The notes beneath the pieces are model-generated. The model was not told where the DNA came from, ran no database searches, and saw only the letters and a list, made by a program, of their open reading frames with translations. The translations under genes were made by a program, and so were the position numbers. DNA of 64,000 nt, taken from positions 2,694,392 to 2,758,391 of the forward strand of contig LANB01000001.1 in the NCBI GenBank assembly GCA_000964245.1, given 5' to 3'. The DNA is from Cellvibrionaceae bacterium 1162T.S.0a.05. GTDB lineage: Bacteria > Pseudomonadota > Gammaproteobacteria > Pseudomonadales > Cellvibrionaceae. Below are positions 52,970 to 62,614 of the stretch, piece by piece. Within the stretch, counting starts at the first letter, position 1; each line of letters opens with the position of its first letter.

Positions 52970-53866
52970 TCACTTTCTTTTTATCATTTTTACTTGTTCT
53001 ATAACGACCAAAACGATACCAGCCCAGACTAGCCCAAAGGTGGCCAGATCTGCCAGGGTCCACGCCTCGTTAAAGATAAATATCGCACTCAGAAAGAGCA
53101 AAGTCGGAACGATATATTGGAATAAACCCACCAGGTAATAGGGGATGCGCTTTACTGTCATATTAAAGCCAATAAGCGGAATGCTGGTTACCGGGCCGGC
53201 AAGTAAAAATAAGAGTAACCAGTAGCTGGAGCTGGCCATCATGCCCAGTGATTGTGCGGGGGTAAATAAAATAAAGGCAAGCACGATAAAAGGCAGCACC
53301 AAACTGGACTCGATAAACAGGGCGCGAATTGATTCTTCCGGGTTACGCTTACGCAATACGCCATAGAGGCTAAAGGCGATTGCGATTGTTATGGCTAAAA
53401 CGGGTACTCCACCAAGGCCAAAAGCGCGATAAAGGACGCCACTCAACGCAAGTGCGATGGCTATTTTCGATAGGAGCCCAAGATGTTCCTTGAAGAAGAT
53501 GACACCAAAGATCACATTGAACAAGGGATTAATAAAATAGGCGAGGCTGAGTTGTAGTACATCACCCAGGACAATGCCATAAATATAAAGCCCCCAATTG
53601 GTCGCAAGTACAAAGGCGCTGAGCAGAAAAGGGAGGAGGATACGGGGTTGGATAAATATTTTTAGAACGGCAAAGAGTTGTTTTCGTGCGACGAGAATAA
53701 GCAAGGTAAAAACCGCTGTCCACAGAATACGATGGAATAAGATTTCCAGTGCTGACACGGTTTTCAATAAATTGAAATAGAAGGGGAATAATCCCCATAT
53801 GGTGTAGGTTGCTGTGGCGAGCCATACCCCCTGGGTATATTGCCTTCGATATTCGTCAGTGCTCAC
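52970..53866 (-). CDS. rarD: RarD-type EamA transporter
   Basis: The 298-residue protein has ten membrane helices. It shows the RarD pattern: GVWLATATYTIWGLFPFYF, EILFHRILWT, ATNWGLYIYGIVLGDVLQLSLAYFINPL and MTVKRIPYYLVGLFQYIVPTLLFL. RarD proteins are putative permeases of the EamA/DMT superfamily; a substrate is not established. Length is normal. Confidence 0.92.
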   Translation of the reverse strand: MSTDEYRRQYTQGVWLATATYTIWGLFPFYFNLLKTVSALEILFHRILWTAVFTLLILVARKQLFAVLKIFIQPRILLPFLLSAFVLATNWGLYIYGIVLGDVLQLSLAYFINPLFNVIFGVIFFKEHLGLLSKIAIALALSGVLYRAFGLGGVPVLAITIAIAFSLYGVLRKRNPEESIRALFIESSLVLPFIVLAFILFTPAQSLGMMASSSYWLLLFLLAGPVTSIPLIGFNMTVKRIPYYLVGLFQYIVPTLLFLSAIFIFNEAWTLADLATFGLVWAGIVLVVIEQVKMIKRK

Positions 53867-54162
53867 AAATTCCCTTGAATCATTCGAGTTATTTTGATTA
53901 AACCGGCGCCATTATAAAGCTGTTCGTCAGCCCTGGGTCAATGTGCGATTACGCTAAAACGGTTTGACTTTGGCGTTATACCCCCTTTTCCGTGCGGGGT
54001 TCTATGGCGGCGTATGCCGCAGGAAGAGGGCGTGGGGACACTTTGCTGAATGAGCGGTAAAGGCCAAATTAGAAAGCGCCTGAGTTTCTTCTATAGTTAA
54101 AAGTACAAAAAACAACACGCAGCGTAATGGCGTGAGAATTAACTAATGAGGGTTTGAAGTAA

Positions 54163-57100
54163 ATGTCTGATTGGTTTTCAAATTTGTCTTTAGCACGGAA
54201 GCAGGTTTTGGTTTTGTTGTTGGTTGGACTCTTGCCTCTGCTGGTAGTCGCAATATTAGCTTCCCGGGTTGCGAGTCAGCAACTTGAACAACAGGCTTTT
54301 AGCCAGTTGGAATCGGTTCAACGTATTAAATCCGCTGCCGTGAAAAACTATTTTGATACAGTTGAAAATCAAATTGTTACCATGGCCGAAAACCCGACAA
54401 TTGTTGATGCCATGCAGGCTTTTTCCCGGGCCTTCACTGCAAACGAAAGCGCGGATGGCTGGAATAGAACTGAGCGTATCAAAAATACAGCGGCGCTTGA
54501 AGGTTACTACCGCAATGCCTTTGGTGCAAAATACAAGTCAGAAAATGACAATAAAGAAGCGGACATTTCTGCTATTTTCCAGGGGCTGCCTGCCAATACC
54601 CTTAACCTCCAATATCACTATATACAAAATAACCCAAACCCTCTGGGAGAAAAGCACCTCCTGGATAGCGCGGCTGGCGCCGGAGAATATCACTCGGTCC
54701 ACCAGCAGTATCATCCAATTGTTCGAAGCTTTCTCGAAAAATTCGGTTATTACGATATTTTTCTGGTTGATATTAATTCAGGAGAAATTGTTTACAGTGT
54801 TTTTAAAGAGCTTGATTATGCCACGTCACTTCTCGACGGCCCTTATTCCGAAACAAATTTTGCTGATGCCTTTCGAGACGCCAGATATTTGAGTAAGGGT
54901 GAGAGTGTATTAAAGGATTTCAGATCATATACACCGTCGTATGAAGCGCCGGCAAGCTTTATAGCCTCTCCCATCGTTGCTCGCGGCGAGACTGTGGGTG
55001 TTCTGGTTTTTCAAATGCCACTTGAGCCGATAAATGCGATTATGGGTGAGCGCAGTGGAATGGGGGAAACCGGCGAAAGTTATCTCGTGGGCCAGGATTT
55101 TCTGATGCGTTCTGACTCCTATCTGGACCCTGTCAATCACAGTGTGGTTGCATCTTTCCGGCATCCGGAAATAGGCGCAGTAAAAACGGAAGCAGTAAAA
55201 GACGCACTCGCAGGGCGTCCAGACAATCGAATTATCATCGATTACAATGGAAACCCTGTTTTATCCTCCTGGGACCTGATTGAGCTCAAAGGCTTTAACT
55301 GGGCGATACTCGCCGAGATTGATGAAGCCGAAGCCTTTGCAGGGATTGTTGCCCTGAAATGGACGCTTGTTTTTATCGGAGTGCTTGGAGCGGCTTTAAT
55401 TACTTTCTTCGCGTTTTTCGTGGCACGTGTGATAGGTAAACCGATTCTGGAACTGAGTTCTACAATTCAACGTGTCGAGAAAGAGGGGAATTTTTCACTC
55501 TTGATCAACAACGATGCTCAGGATGAAATCGGTGCAACCAGTCGTGCCTTCAATAACCTTTTGAATAATCTTTCTTCAGCGATTACAGGCACGAACATGG
55601 TGCTTGAGGAGTTGAGTAAAGGGAATGCCTCAGAGAAAGTCAGTGAAAACTATATGGGGCAACTGAATACGCTCACGAGTGGCGTAAACGCTGCAGCTAA
55701 ACAAATTTCAGAGGCTAAGGCTGCACAGGAATCGCAAGCAAAACTGGCCGAGGAAAAAGCAGTTGAGGCGAGAGAGGCTGCCCAATTGGCGGAGCATCAG
55801 GCGAGAGAGGCGCTTATTATAAAACAGGCGCTTGACGTATGTGAAACAAGCGTATTGATTGCGGACCAGAAATTTAATATCAGCTATTCAAATAAATCTC
55901 TTGATTCACTGTTTTCAAAGCGAGAGACTGAGTTGACCAGCAACTTGCGTGACTTTAAGCACGCCGAGGTTCTTGGCAGAAATATTGATATGTTTTTCCA
56001 AAATCCGGGCGAGCAGAGAACACTTATCAGTAACCTGAGAAAAACACATACCGAGGAAAAGCGAGTTGGTCCACTTACGTTTACTCTTTCGTCTACGCCA
56101 ATTCGCGATTCAAACGGGGACTTCCTTGGTGTGGTAATGGAGTGGGTCGACGAAACGGAAAGACTTGCTGAGCAAGCTGAGGAAAAACGTCTTGCTGACG
56201 AAAATTCCCGTATTCGGCAGGCGCTTGATAGTTCCTCAACCAGTACGATGATTACCGATCCCGAAAACAGAATAATTTATAGTAATGACGCGCTGGGTGA
56301 GCTGCTAGGGAAAGCCGAAAATGCTATGCGTAAGCATTTGAGTGCTGACTTTAGCGTAAAAACAATTCTTGGAAGAAATATTGATCTTTTCTCTAAAAAC
56401 CAGGCCTTTCGACAATTGCTCCAGGAGGGTCTTGATAAAGCGATCAAAACTGAATCTACCATTGGAGAAAGAACGTTTTCTATTACCAAAAGCCCAATTT
56501 TAAATGAGCAAGGCGAGCGTCTGGGAATGGTGTTTGAGTGGGCAGATAGAACGGTTGAGCTCGCAATAGAAAAAGAAATTGATGGCATTATAGCCAGTGC
56601 CAGTAAAGGTGATTTTAGTAACACGCTGGAGCTTGAGGGCAAGCAGGGCTTTTTCCGAAGTGTCAGTTCAGGCATCAATACACTTTTGCAAACCAGTAGC
56701 CACGCATTGGACGATATTATTCGCGTGTTCTCGGCATTGGCTGAGGGTGACCTTAGCCAGAATATTGAACGAGAGTATGAAGGCGCGTTTGCGAAACTTA
56801 AAGAGGATGCGAATAAAACGGTTACCAAGCTCAATGAAGTTATTGGTGGTATTACTACGGCATCTCAAAATATCGCGCGCGCAGCGAGTGAAATATCGGC
56901 AGGAAATTCGGATTTAAGCAAGAGGACTGAAGAGCAGGCATCCTCACTTGAGGAAACGGCATCCAGTATGGAGGAGATGACGCAAACTGTTAAGCAGACG
57001 GAGGCAAATGCTCTTCAAGCTAACGAGCTGGCGAAAAGTTCGGTCGCTATCGCACGTCGTGGTGATAAGTCTGTGAGAGACACCGCAAATGCAATGACTG

Positions 57101-57597
57101 AAATAGCTGATTCATCACGGAAAATATTTAATATTATAAGTGTAATCGACGAAATTGCTTTTCAAACAAACTTGTTGGCATTGAATGCAGCTGTAGAGGC
57201 CGCGAGAGCAGGAGAGCAGGGGCGGGGATTCGCAGTGGTTGCTGGCGAGGTGCGCAATCTCGCTCAAAGGTCAGCATCTGCTGCAAAGGAAATAAAGGAT
57301 CTTATTAATGATTCTGTCAAAAAAGTAGAGGGCGGTTCAGAACTTGTTGAAGATTCAGGAAAAACATTGCGTGCAATTGTTGAAGAGATAGAACAAGTCG
57401 GAAACATGATGGACGGTTTCGTCACCGGTGCAAGAGAGCAAACGTCGGGTATCAGCCAGGTCAATATCTCAATAAATCAAATGGACGAAATGACCCAGCA
57501 AAATGCGTCACTTGTAGAGCAAGCATCAGCTGCGTCCGAAAGTATGACAGAACAAGCCTTGAAATTGGATGCAATGATGGAGTTCTTTAAACGCTAG
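54163..57597 (+). CDS. Methyl-accepting chemotaxis protein with HAMP and PAS domains
   Basis: This is a large 1144-residue chemoreceptor. It has TM1 (about 16-33), a periplasmic sensor of about 350 residues (dCache-like, with [22 protein letters not shown]), TM2 near 400 and a HAMP region. A coiled coil and two tandem PAS-like domains follow ([22 protein letters not shown]..., [22 protein letters not shown]...). The signalling domain is near 900-1144, with the tip [38 protein letters not shown] and an MCP coiled coil. Two PAS units are unusual for a periplasmic-sensor receptor. No CheR-tethering pentapeptide is seen at the C-terminus (ending MMEFFKR). The ligand is unknown. Confidence 0.93.
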   Translation: MSDWFSNLSLARKQVLVLLLVGLLPLLVVAILASRVASQQLEQQAFSQLESVQRIKSAAVKNYFDTVENQIVTMAENPTIVDAMQAFSRAFTANESADGWNRTERIKNTAALEGYYRNAFGAKYKSENDNKEADISAIFQGLPANTLNLQYHYIQNNPNPLGEKHLLDSAAGAGEYHSVHQQYHPIVRSFLEKFGYYDIFLVDINSGEIVYSVFKELDYATSLLDGPYSETNFADAFRDARYLSKGESVLKDFRSYTPSYEAPASFIASPIVARGETVGVLVFQMPLEPINAIMGERSGMGETGESYLVGQDFLMRSDSYLDPVNHSVVASFRHPEIGAVKTEAVKDALAGRPDNRIIIDYNGNPVLSSWDLIELKGFNWAILAEIDEAEAFAGIVALKWTLVFIGVLGAALITFFAFFVARVIGKPILELSSTIQRVEKEGNFSLLINNDAQDEIGATSRAFNNLLNNLSSAITGTNMVLEELSKGNASEKVSENYMGQLNTLTSGVNAAAKQISEAKAAQESQAKLAEEKAVEAREAAQLAEHQAREALIIKQALDVCETSVLIADQKFNISYSNKSLDSLFSKRETELTSNLRDFKHAEVLGRNIDMFFQNPGEQRTLISNLRKTHTEEKRVGPLTFTLSSTPIRDSNGDFLGVVMEWVDETERLAEQAEEKRLADENSRIRQALDSSSTSTMITDPENRIIYSNDALGELLGKAENAMRKHLSADFSVKTILGRNIDLFSKNQAFRQLLQEGLDKAIKTESTIGERTFSITKSPILNEQGERLGMVFEWADRTVELAIEKEIDGIIASASKGDFSNTLELEGKQGFFRSVSSGINTLLQTSSHALDDIIRVFSALAEGDLSQNIEREYEGAFAKLKEDANKTVTKLNEVIGGITTASQNIARAASEISAGNSDLSKRTEEQASSLEETASSMEEMTQTVKQTEANALQANELAKSSVAIARRGDKSVRDTANAMTEIADSSRKIFNIISVIDEIAFQTNLLALNAAVEAARAGEQGRGFAVVAGEVRNLAQRSASAAKEIKDLINDSVKKVEGGSELVEDSGKTLRAIVEEIEQVGNMMDGFVTGAREQTSGISQVNISINQMDEMTQQNASLVEQASAASESMTEQALKLDAMMEFFKR

Positions 57598-57616
57598 TTT
57601 TCGTTGGCGTTTGCTT

Positions 57617-58147
57617 TTATAGCTTGTTAGTGAATTCAATGGTAATGATCACGGTTAACACAATGGTAAAAATCTGCAATGCTAAAAAGGTTGTCAGAAT
57701 GTTTTTATTGTTGCGCATTAATGTCGAGGGTTGCTGAGTAAGAAACAGTTTCTCCTCCAGGGGCTCGGAAAAATCGATTTCGTTGAGTTGCCCGTGAAAG
57801 AGTTTGCGTAAGTAGCCCTGCACTTGTAATTTGGTTTCCTGCTTCACGTCAAAAATGAATTGATAGCCTGCACCTGGAATGGTTTTTATGAATCTCGGAC
57901 TGCGGGCTTTATCTTTCAAGGCCTTACGTAATTGCGATATTGCAACCGATATCACCTCCTCACTTACGACGCGGCCACACCAAATTGTATTCAGTATCCG
58001 TTCTTTATGGATAACCTCGCCCGAATTTGCTACGAGGAAAAGCAGTAGTAGCAACGGTTTTTGTTCAATATGGACATTTGCACTTTTACTGTGCAAGCAA
58101 TTCTGGTTTAGGTCCAGGTTCCATTCTGCAATATTAAGTTTGTGCAT
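57617..58147 (-). CDS. ToxR-like membrane-bound winged-helix regulator
   Basis: The 176-residue protein has an N-terminal OmpR/PhoB-type winged helix (residues 7-100): KPLLLLLFLVANSGEVIHKERILNTIW, SEEVISVAISQLRKALKD and RFIKTIPGAGYQF. A C-terminal single membrane helix (LTTFLALQIFTIVLTVIITIEF) anchors it with almost no periplasmic part. This is the ToxR/CadC layout but lacks a large periplasmic sensor. It may respond through the membrane or a partner. It converges with the chemoreceptor gene, 19 bp apart. Confidence 0.85.
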   Translation of the reverse strand: MHKLNIAEWNLDLNQNCLHSKSANVHIEQKPLLLLLFLVANSGEVIHKERILNTIWCGRVVSEEVISVAISQLRKALKDKARSPRFIKTIPGAGYQFIFDVKQETKLQVQGYLRKLFHGQLNEIDFSEPLEEKLFLTQQPSTLMRNNKNILTTFLALQIFTIVLTVIITIEFTNKL

Positions 58148-58556
58148 TTATCGCTCCTGTTAGTGTCCTTTGCTGCTATTAAACTTTCCAAAGACATAAA
58201 AGTTGTCATTCTGCGTGGAAATAAGCTGATGAACCCGGGTTTATAAGTTATTGATTTTAAAAGAGCGCTTTGTCACTTTGACCGTGAGGGTGTCATTCTG
58301 GAAGGAAAAACACAGATAAATACAAATACGCTGCACTTAGCGCTTTGCATTATGCTCACCTTGACCGCTTGATTGAATCTGACTGTTCGCGCGTTATCTG
58401 GGCTGTTATCGATAAGCACCGACAGTGAATGACCTGATGTAATGGAATTGTAATCGGGCTGATGTTTTTCAGTCATCAAGTCGACATATTTCTGCCACGA
58501 ATGTGTCATCTCCAACCAGCAAAATGGCGCGTTAAATTGTTAGTGGAGATAAGCAA
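58148..58556. other. Intergenic region with no supported gene
   Basis: This 409-bp gap between the divergent ToxR-like and choice-of-anchor genes contains a possible 80-codon minus-strand frame (58273-58515). Its only start is a TTG or a poorly placed ATG, and it shows no recognisable product. I see no clear operator. Confidence 0.5.
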
Positions 58557-60452
58557 ATGTGGTTAATAAAAAGTAAATATTGGTGTGTTTTGGGTTTGGT
58601 CGCTGTGTTATCTGCTTGCGATGGTGACGACGGAGAAACGGGGCCTCAGGGAATTCAGGGGGAACCGGGAGCGCAAGGCCCACAGGGTGAGCAAGGCATT
58701 CAAGGAGAGCAGGGCGATCAGGGTATTCAGGGTATAGCGGGAGAAGATTCGACGCCTTCTACTATATATCTTGGTTATCTGGGGCGTTACGAAAGTGGTG
58801 AATTTGACGAAGGTGCAGCAGAAATAGTCAGTTACGATGCTGCCACTCGCACCGCATTTGTTGTGAATGCAAATTCCGGCATGGTCGACAGGCTGGACCT
58901 CAGCGATCCCACAACGCCAACCTTGGCAGGTTCACTTAATGTAGCCAGTGATATCGCCGCAGCGGTAGATACCCTCGGCAGCGCAGCCGAACTTGGTGCT
59001 GCCAACAGTGTCGCCTTGAATGGGGCAACGGTTGCTGTTGCAGTCGAGGCAAATATCAAGCAAGACAACGGCTATGTCGCCTTTTATCAAACCGACGGCA
59101 CATTTTTAAGCGCGGTCGAAGTGGGCGCATTGCCAGATATGGTGATTTTCACTCCCGATGGTGAGACGGTTTTGGTCGCGAATGAGGGAGAACCCAATGG
59201 CGATTACAGCGTGGACCCGGAAGGCAGTATCAGTGTTATCGATCTGAGTGGGGGCTTTGATGTAATTGATGTGCAAAGCATCGGTTTTACTGATTTCAAT
59301 GTGGGTAGCTCGCGAGCTGACGAACTCTTTGATGTACGTATTTCCAGCAAGAGTGCCAGCGTGGCACAAGACCTGGAACCTGAATACATTGCCGTTTCGG
59401 AAGATGGCCAACGAGCGTGGGTTGCGATGCAGGAGAACAACGCGCTTGCCGAACTGGATTTGAGTAATAACAGCATTGTGGCAGTGCGCGGTCTTGGCTA
59501 TAAAAACCACGAAATTCTTGGCAACGAACTGGATGCAAGTAATCGCGATGACAGCATCAATATTCGCAACTGGCCTGTTCGTGGGCTGTTTATGCCAGAC
59601 ACCATTGACGCATTTGAGTTTGCGGGCGAAACCTGGATTGTTACGGCAAACGAAGGTGACGGTAGAGAATATCTAACCGAAGAAGTTGACGAAACCGCGT
59701 GTACAGCGGCAGGTGGTTTTGATTTTGATGATGGCGATTGCTTTCATTATCTCGATGAAATTCGAGTGAAGGATATCGAAGATAGCGGAGCCACGATTGA
59801 TTTGGAAAACCTCTGGCTGTATGCAAGCGATGTTGCAACGTTAACTGCTGACGAGAACCTCGGACGTATTAAAGTGATTGCCAATATGGGTGTCAGTGCT
59901 TGCGATACTGATACGTTCGCAACAACAGGTCAACCTTCAACAAACTGCAGTTATGAAGCACTCTACACCTACGGTGCGCGTTCGTTCAGTATTTTTAATG
60001 GGAGCACTGGCGAACTGATCTTTGACAGTGGTAGTGATTTCGAGTTGATTACCGCTCAGCGTTTAGGCGCAGATTTCAATGCAACCAATGATGAAAATGG
60101 TGGTGACGATCGTTCCGATGACAAGGGCCCAGAACCGGAAGCCATCGAGATTGCAAAAATCAATGGGAAAACGTATGCCTTTATTGGCCTGGAGCGTGTC
60201 GGTGGCATTATGGTGTATGACATCACGGTTCCGGAAAGTGCCGATTTCGTGCAGTACATTAATACACGTGATTTTTCGGTTGATATCGAAGAGTTGGTTG
60301 ACGCGGATGATTTCTCTACGGCAGGTGACCTCGGACCAGAAAGTATTCATTTTATTTCTGCAGACGAAAGCCCCAACGGTGAAGCCTTGTTGTTGGTTGG
60401 AAATGAAGTGAGCGGAACGACGGCCGTCTTCCAGGTAAACATTGTTGAATAA
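58557..60452 (+). CDS. Choice-of-anchor I lipoprotein with collagen-like linker
   Basis: The 631-residue protein has a lipobox (VLSAC, lipid Cys near 21). A collagen-like Gly-X-Y stretch follows (GETGPQGIQGEPGAQGPQGE and onwards, about residues 26-62). The rest is the choice-of-anchor I domain, a beta-propeller-like fold related to bacterial phosphatase-type repeat proteins: ALPDMVIFTPDGETVLVANEGEPNGDY, PEYIAVSEDGQRAWVAMQENNALAELDLS and DKGPEPEAIEIAKINGKTYAFIGLER. An alkaline phosphatase activity has been attached to some relatives, but no metal-site proof is visible. An intrinsic terminator follows. Confidence 0.9.
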   Translation: MWLIKSKYWCVLGLVAVLSACDGDDGETGPQGIQGEPGAQGPQGEQGIQGEQGDQGIQGIAGEDSTPSTIYLGYLGRYESGEFDEGAAEIVSYDAATRTAFVVNANSGMVDRLDLSDPTTPTLAGSLNVASDIAAAVDTLGSAAELGAANSVALNGATVAVAVEANIKQDNGYVAFYQTDGTFLSAVEVGALPDMVIFTPDGETVLVANEGEPNGDYSVDPEGSISVIDLSGGFDVIDVQSIGFTDFNVGSSRADELFDVRISSKSASVAQDLEPEYIAVSEDGQRAWVAMQENNALAELDLSNNSIVAVRGLGYKNHEILGNELDASNRDDSINIRNWPVRGLFMPDTIDAFEFAGETWIVTANEGDGREYLTEEVDETACTAAGGFDFDDGDCFHYLDEIRVKDIEDSGATIDLENLWLYASDVATLTADENLGRIKVIANMGVSACDTDTFATTGQPSTNCSYEALYTYGARSFSIFNGSTGELIFDSGSDFELITAQRLGADFNATNDENGGDDRSDDKGPEPEAIEIAKINGKTYAFIGLERVGGIMVYDITVPESADFVQYINTRDFSVDIEELVDADDFSTAGDLGPESIHFISADESPNGEALLLVGNEVSGTTAVFQVNIVE

Positions 60453-60467
60453 GCCGATCTTAAAAGT

Positions 60468-60497
60468 AAAAAGGGCACCCAGCGGTGCCCTTTTATT
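60468..60497. terminator. Bidirectional intrinsic terminator between convergent genes
   Basis: AAAAGGGCACC and GGTGCCCTTTT form a strong stem with A and T runs at either side, so it can work in both directions. It lies just after the choice-of-anchor I gene and overlaps the end of the S9 peptidase gene. Confidence 0.88.
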
Positions 60498-62505
60498 ATT
60501 TTAGATAGGTTTTCAGAAAGTCATCGACGGCTTTGTATACAGTTTCCATGTCCTCACGATAGTAAAAGGGGTCGTGTCCGGTTTCCTTAAGTTTTATAAA
60601 CGTGTATTTCTTTTTCCCTTTCTTTAAAACCTTAAGCATTTTTTTCGCTTGTGAATAAGGGACGATATCGTCTTCAGTGCCGGCAATGAGCAAAATCGGT
60701 GTCTGGATCTTATCCGCCTGGCGAGCTGGTGAGTGTGCGACTAACATCTGTTCATCTTTCTCGGGATGGCCAACACGTTGGTAAATGAATTTATCAATGA
60801 GCGCATCACTATCAAAATGTTTTTTATCGTAGGCATTCATCTCCGGTAGATCTGTTACACCATTGATACTGATTGCGCATTTGTAGAGCGAGGGCGTTTT
60901 AACTGTGCCCATAAGGGCTGCATAACCACCGTAAGAAATACCTGCAATACAGACTTTGTCAGCTGATGCCATTCCTTTCTTTATCATAAAGTGAACGGCA
61001 TCTTCCAGGTCGTCCTGCATTTTTCCTCCCCATTCCTTATAGCCGGCTTCTTCAAATTCCTTGCCGTAGCCTATTGAGCCTCTAAAGTTGGGCATCATAA
61101 CAATATACCCGCGGGTTGAAATGAACTGGGCAAAATCATCATAGGACGCACGTGTTCTGGATTGCGGCCCCCCGTGTGGGAGTATGACCAATGGATAATT
61201 TTTACCCGCTTCGTAGTCATTGGGTAAAAGTAAATAGGCGGGAATGGTTAAGCCATCTCGAGCCTGGTAGCTGACTGTTGCCGGGATGGAAAGTTTGGTA
61301 GTTGCGATTCCCATGTAGGCATGTTGTAAAAAATCCATTTTCTGGTTCTTAAAGTCGTAGAGATAATAAAGGCCTGGCGAGTCGGAACCGTGGATTTTAA
61401 TAATTTGCTTATTTCCATCTTCGGTGTAAGACTGAAAGCGAATGTTGTAGTCAGGAAACTTATTGGCAACTTGATCATATTTATCCTGAAGCTTATCGCT
61501 GAAGTATTTGCTGCGAACGACATCGCCATCCAGTGCATAACCGATAATGTCATAGTCTCTAGCGCTTAATATCGGGTATAAAACATCTTTCCCCGGCTCA
61601 CTAATAAACAGCTCCATTTCTTTTTTATCGTTATTGAATTTCCAGAGTTCCTTGTATCCGGTGTCCGGGTTTTTCTTTCGGTAAACGAGGTCTTGTCCAT
61701 TGTAGAGGCCGACAAATTCCCCCTCATCACTTTCGTCCTCATCATCACGCTCAAGGTCGATTTCTTCTATCCTGGTCCATTTGTCCTCTTGTTTCTCATA
61801 GAGTTTGATTTTTTTTGCCAAGCGAAAGTAATCAATTCTGTAGCGAATATCGCCCGCCCTGTTGCTCACGAAGTGACGCGTTTTCCTGGTGCCTGTTTCG
61901 ATGATTTCACTCTTTCCTGTGTAGATATTTACCTTGAAAAGTGTGAGTCGCTCCTTGCGATACGCCGTCATTAGAATATGCTCAGGGTCTTCAGGCAGAA
62001 AATGTTTTATCGACGATAGGCTTCGGTTGTTCAGAACCTTTCGTTGATCTTCGAGTAGCATCAGGTTGTCACTGGTATCCGGGTTCATGACAACAGTGCG
62101 TGAAAACATGTAGTAGTCATTGATGTCAAAATCGGGTTTGGTTTCGGAGTCTTTAATCACCGATTTAGTTCGGTAAGGCACAAGGATATGTACAAGAAGA
62201 CGTTCACTGTTAGCCCAGTTCACCGCATAGGGGCGCATGACTCGCCCGCTAAACGAGCCAACGAGGGGCCAATCTTTCTCATGTAAATCCCTGACCGTTA
62301 ATATGCGCTCTCCGGTAGTATGTTTATTCCAGATTTCCGCGAGATAACGACCATCGGGGGAAATGACAGCGGTTTTATAATCCGATTCACGTAGGAAATC
62401 ATCGAGGCTGGGTTGTGCACTTACACCACTGCTCAACGAGAAAAGTATTAAAAGAAAAAAGAATAGGTATTTGTCGGTACGACTCTGCGAACACTTCGCT
62501 TTCAT
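60496..62505 (-). CDS. Exported S9-family (prolyl oligopeptidase-type) serine peptidase
   Basis: The 669-residue enzyme has a signal peptide (hydrophobic stretch ending GVSAQ). A beta-propeller half (about 30-400) precedes an alpha/beta-hydrolase catalytic half. The nucleophile motif is GISYGGYAAL (Ser), the acid lies in AGTEDDIVPYSQAKK (Asp) and the base in LKETGHDPFYY (His). HGGPQSRTRASYDDFAQFISTRGYIV precedes the serine, as in S9C-type acylaminoacyl/dipeptidyl peptidases. It is probably periplasmic and cleaves short peptides. ATG 62505 follows AAAGGAAGCCGTTAAC. Confidence 0.93.
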   Translation of the reverse strand: MKAKCSQSRTDKYLFFFLLILFSLSSGVSAQPSLDDFLRESDYKTAVISPDGRYLAEIWNKHTTGERILTVRDLHEKDWPLVGSFSGRVMRPYAVNWANSERLLVHILVPYRTKSVIKDSETKPDFDINDYYMFSRTVVMNPDTSDNLMLLEDQRKVLNNRSLSSIKHFLPEDPEHILMTAYRKERLTLFKVNIYTGKSEIIETGTRKTRHFVSNRAGDIRYRIDYFRLAKKIKLYEKQEDKWTRIEEIDLERDDEDESDEGEFVGLYNGQDLVYRKKNPDTGYKELWKFNNDKKEMELFISEPGKDVLYPILSARDYDIIGYALDGDVVRSKYFSDKLQDKYDQVANKFPDYNIRFQSYTEDGNKQIIKIHGSDSPGLYYLYDFKNQKMDFLQHAYMGIATTKLSIPATVSYQARDGLTIPAYLLLPNDYEAGKNYPLVILPHGGPQSRTRASYDDFAQFISTRGYIVMMPNFRGSIGYGKEFEEAGYKEWGGKMQDDLEDAVHFMIKKGMASADKVCIAGISYGGYAALMGTVKTPSLYKCAISINGVTDLPEMNAYDKKHFDSDALIDKFIYQRVGHPEKDEQMLVAHSPARQADKIQTPILLIAGTEDDIVPYSQAKKMLKVLKKGKKKYTFIKLKETGHDPFYYREDMETVYKAVDDFLKTYLK

Positions 62506-62614
62506 GTTAACGGCTTCCTTTGCAATGCTCGATCGCTAAGATACCACTGCCGAAAATGAAAGCCAAAATAAAAATGGCAGGGCCGGAGTAGAACCGGCCC
62601 TGCAGTTTTGCAAT

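Noticed and set aside
58273-58515. 80-codon minus-strand frame in the gap before the choice-of-anchor I gene
   Set aside because: Starts only at TTG or a badly spaced ATG and the product shows no recognisable pattern.
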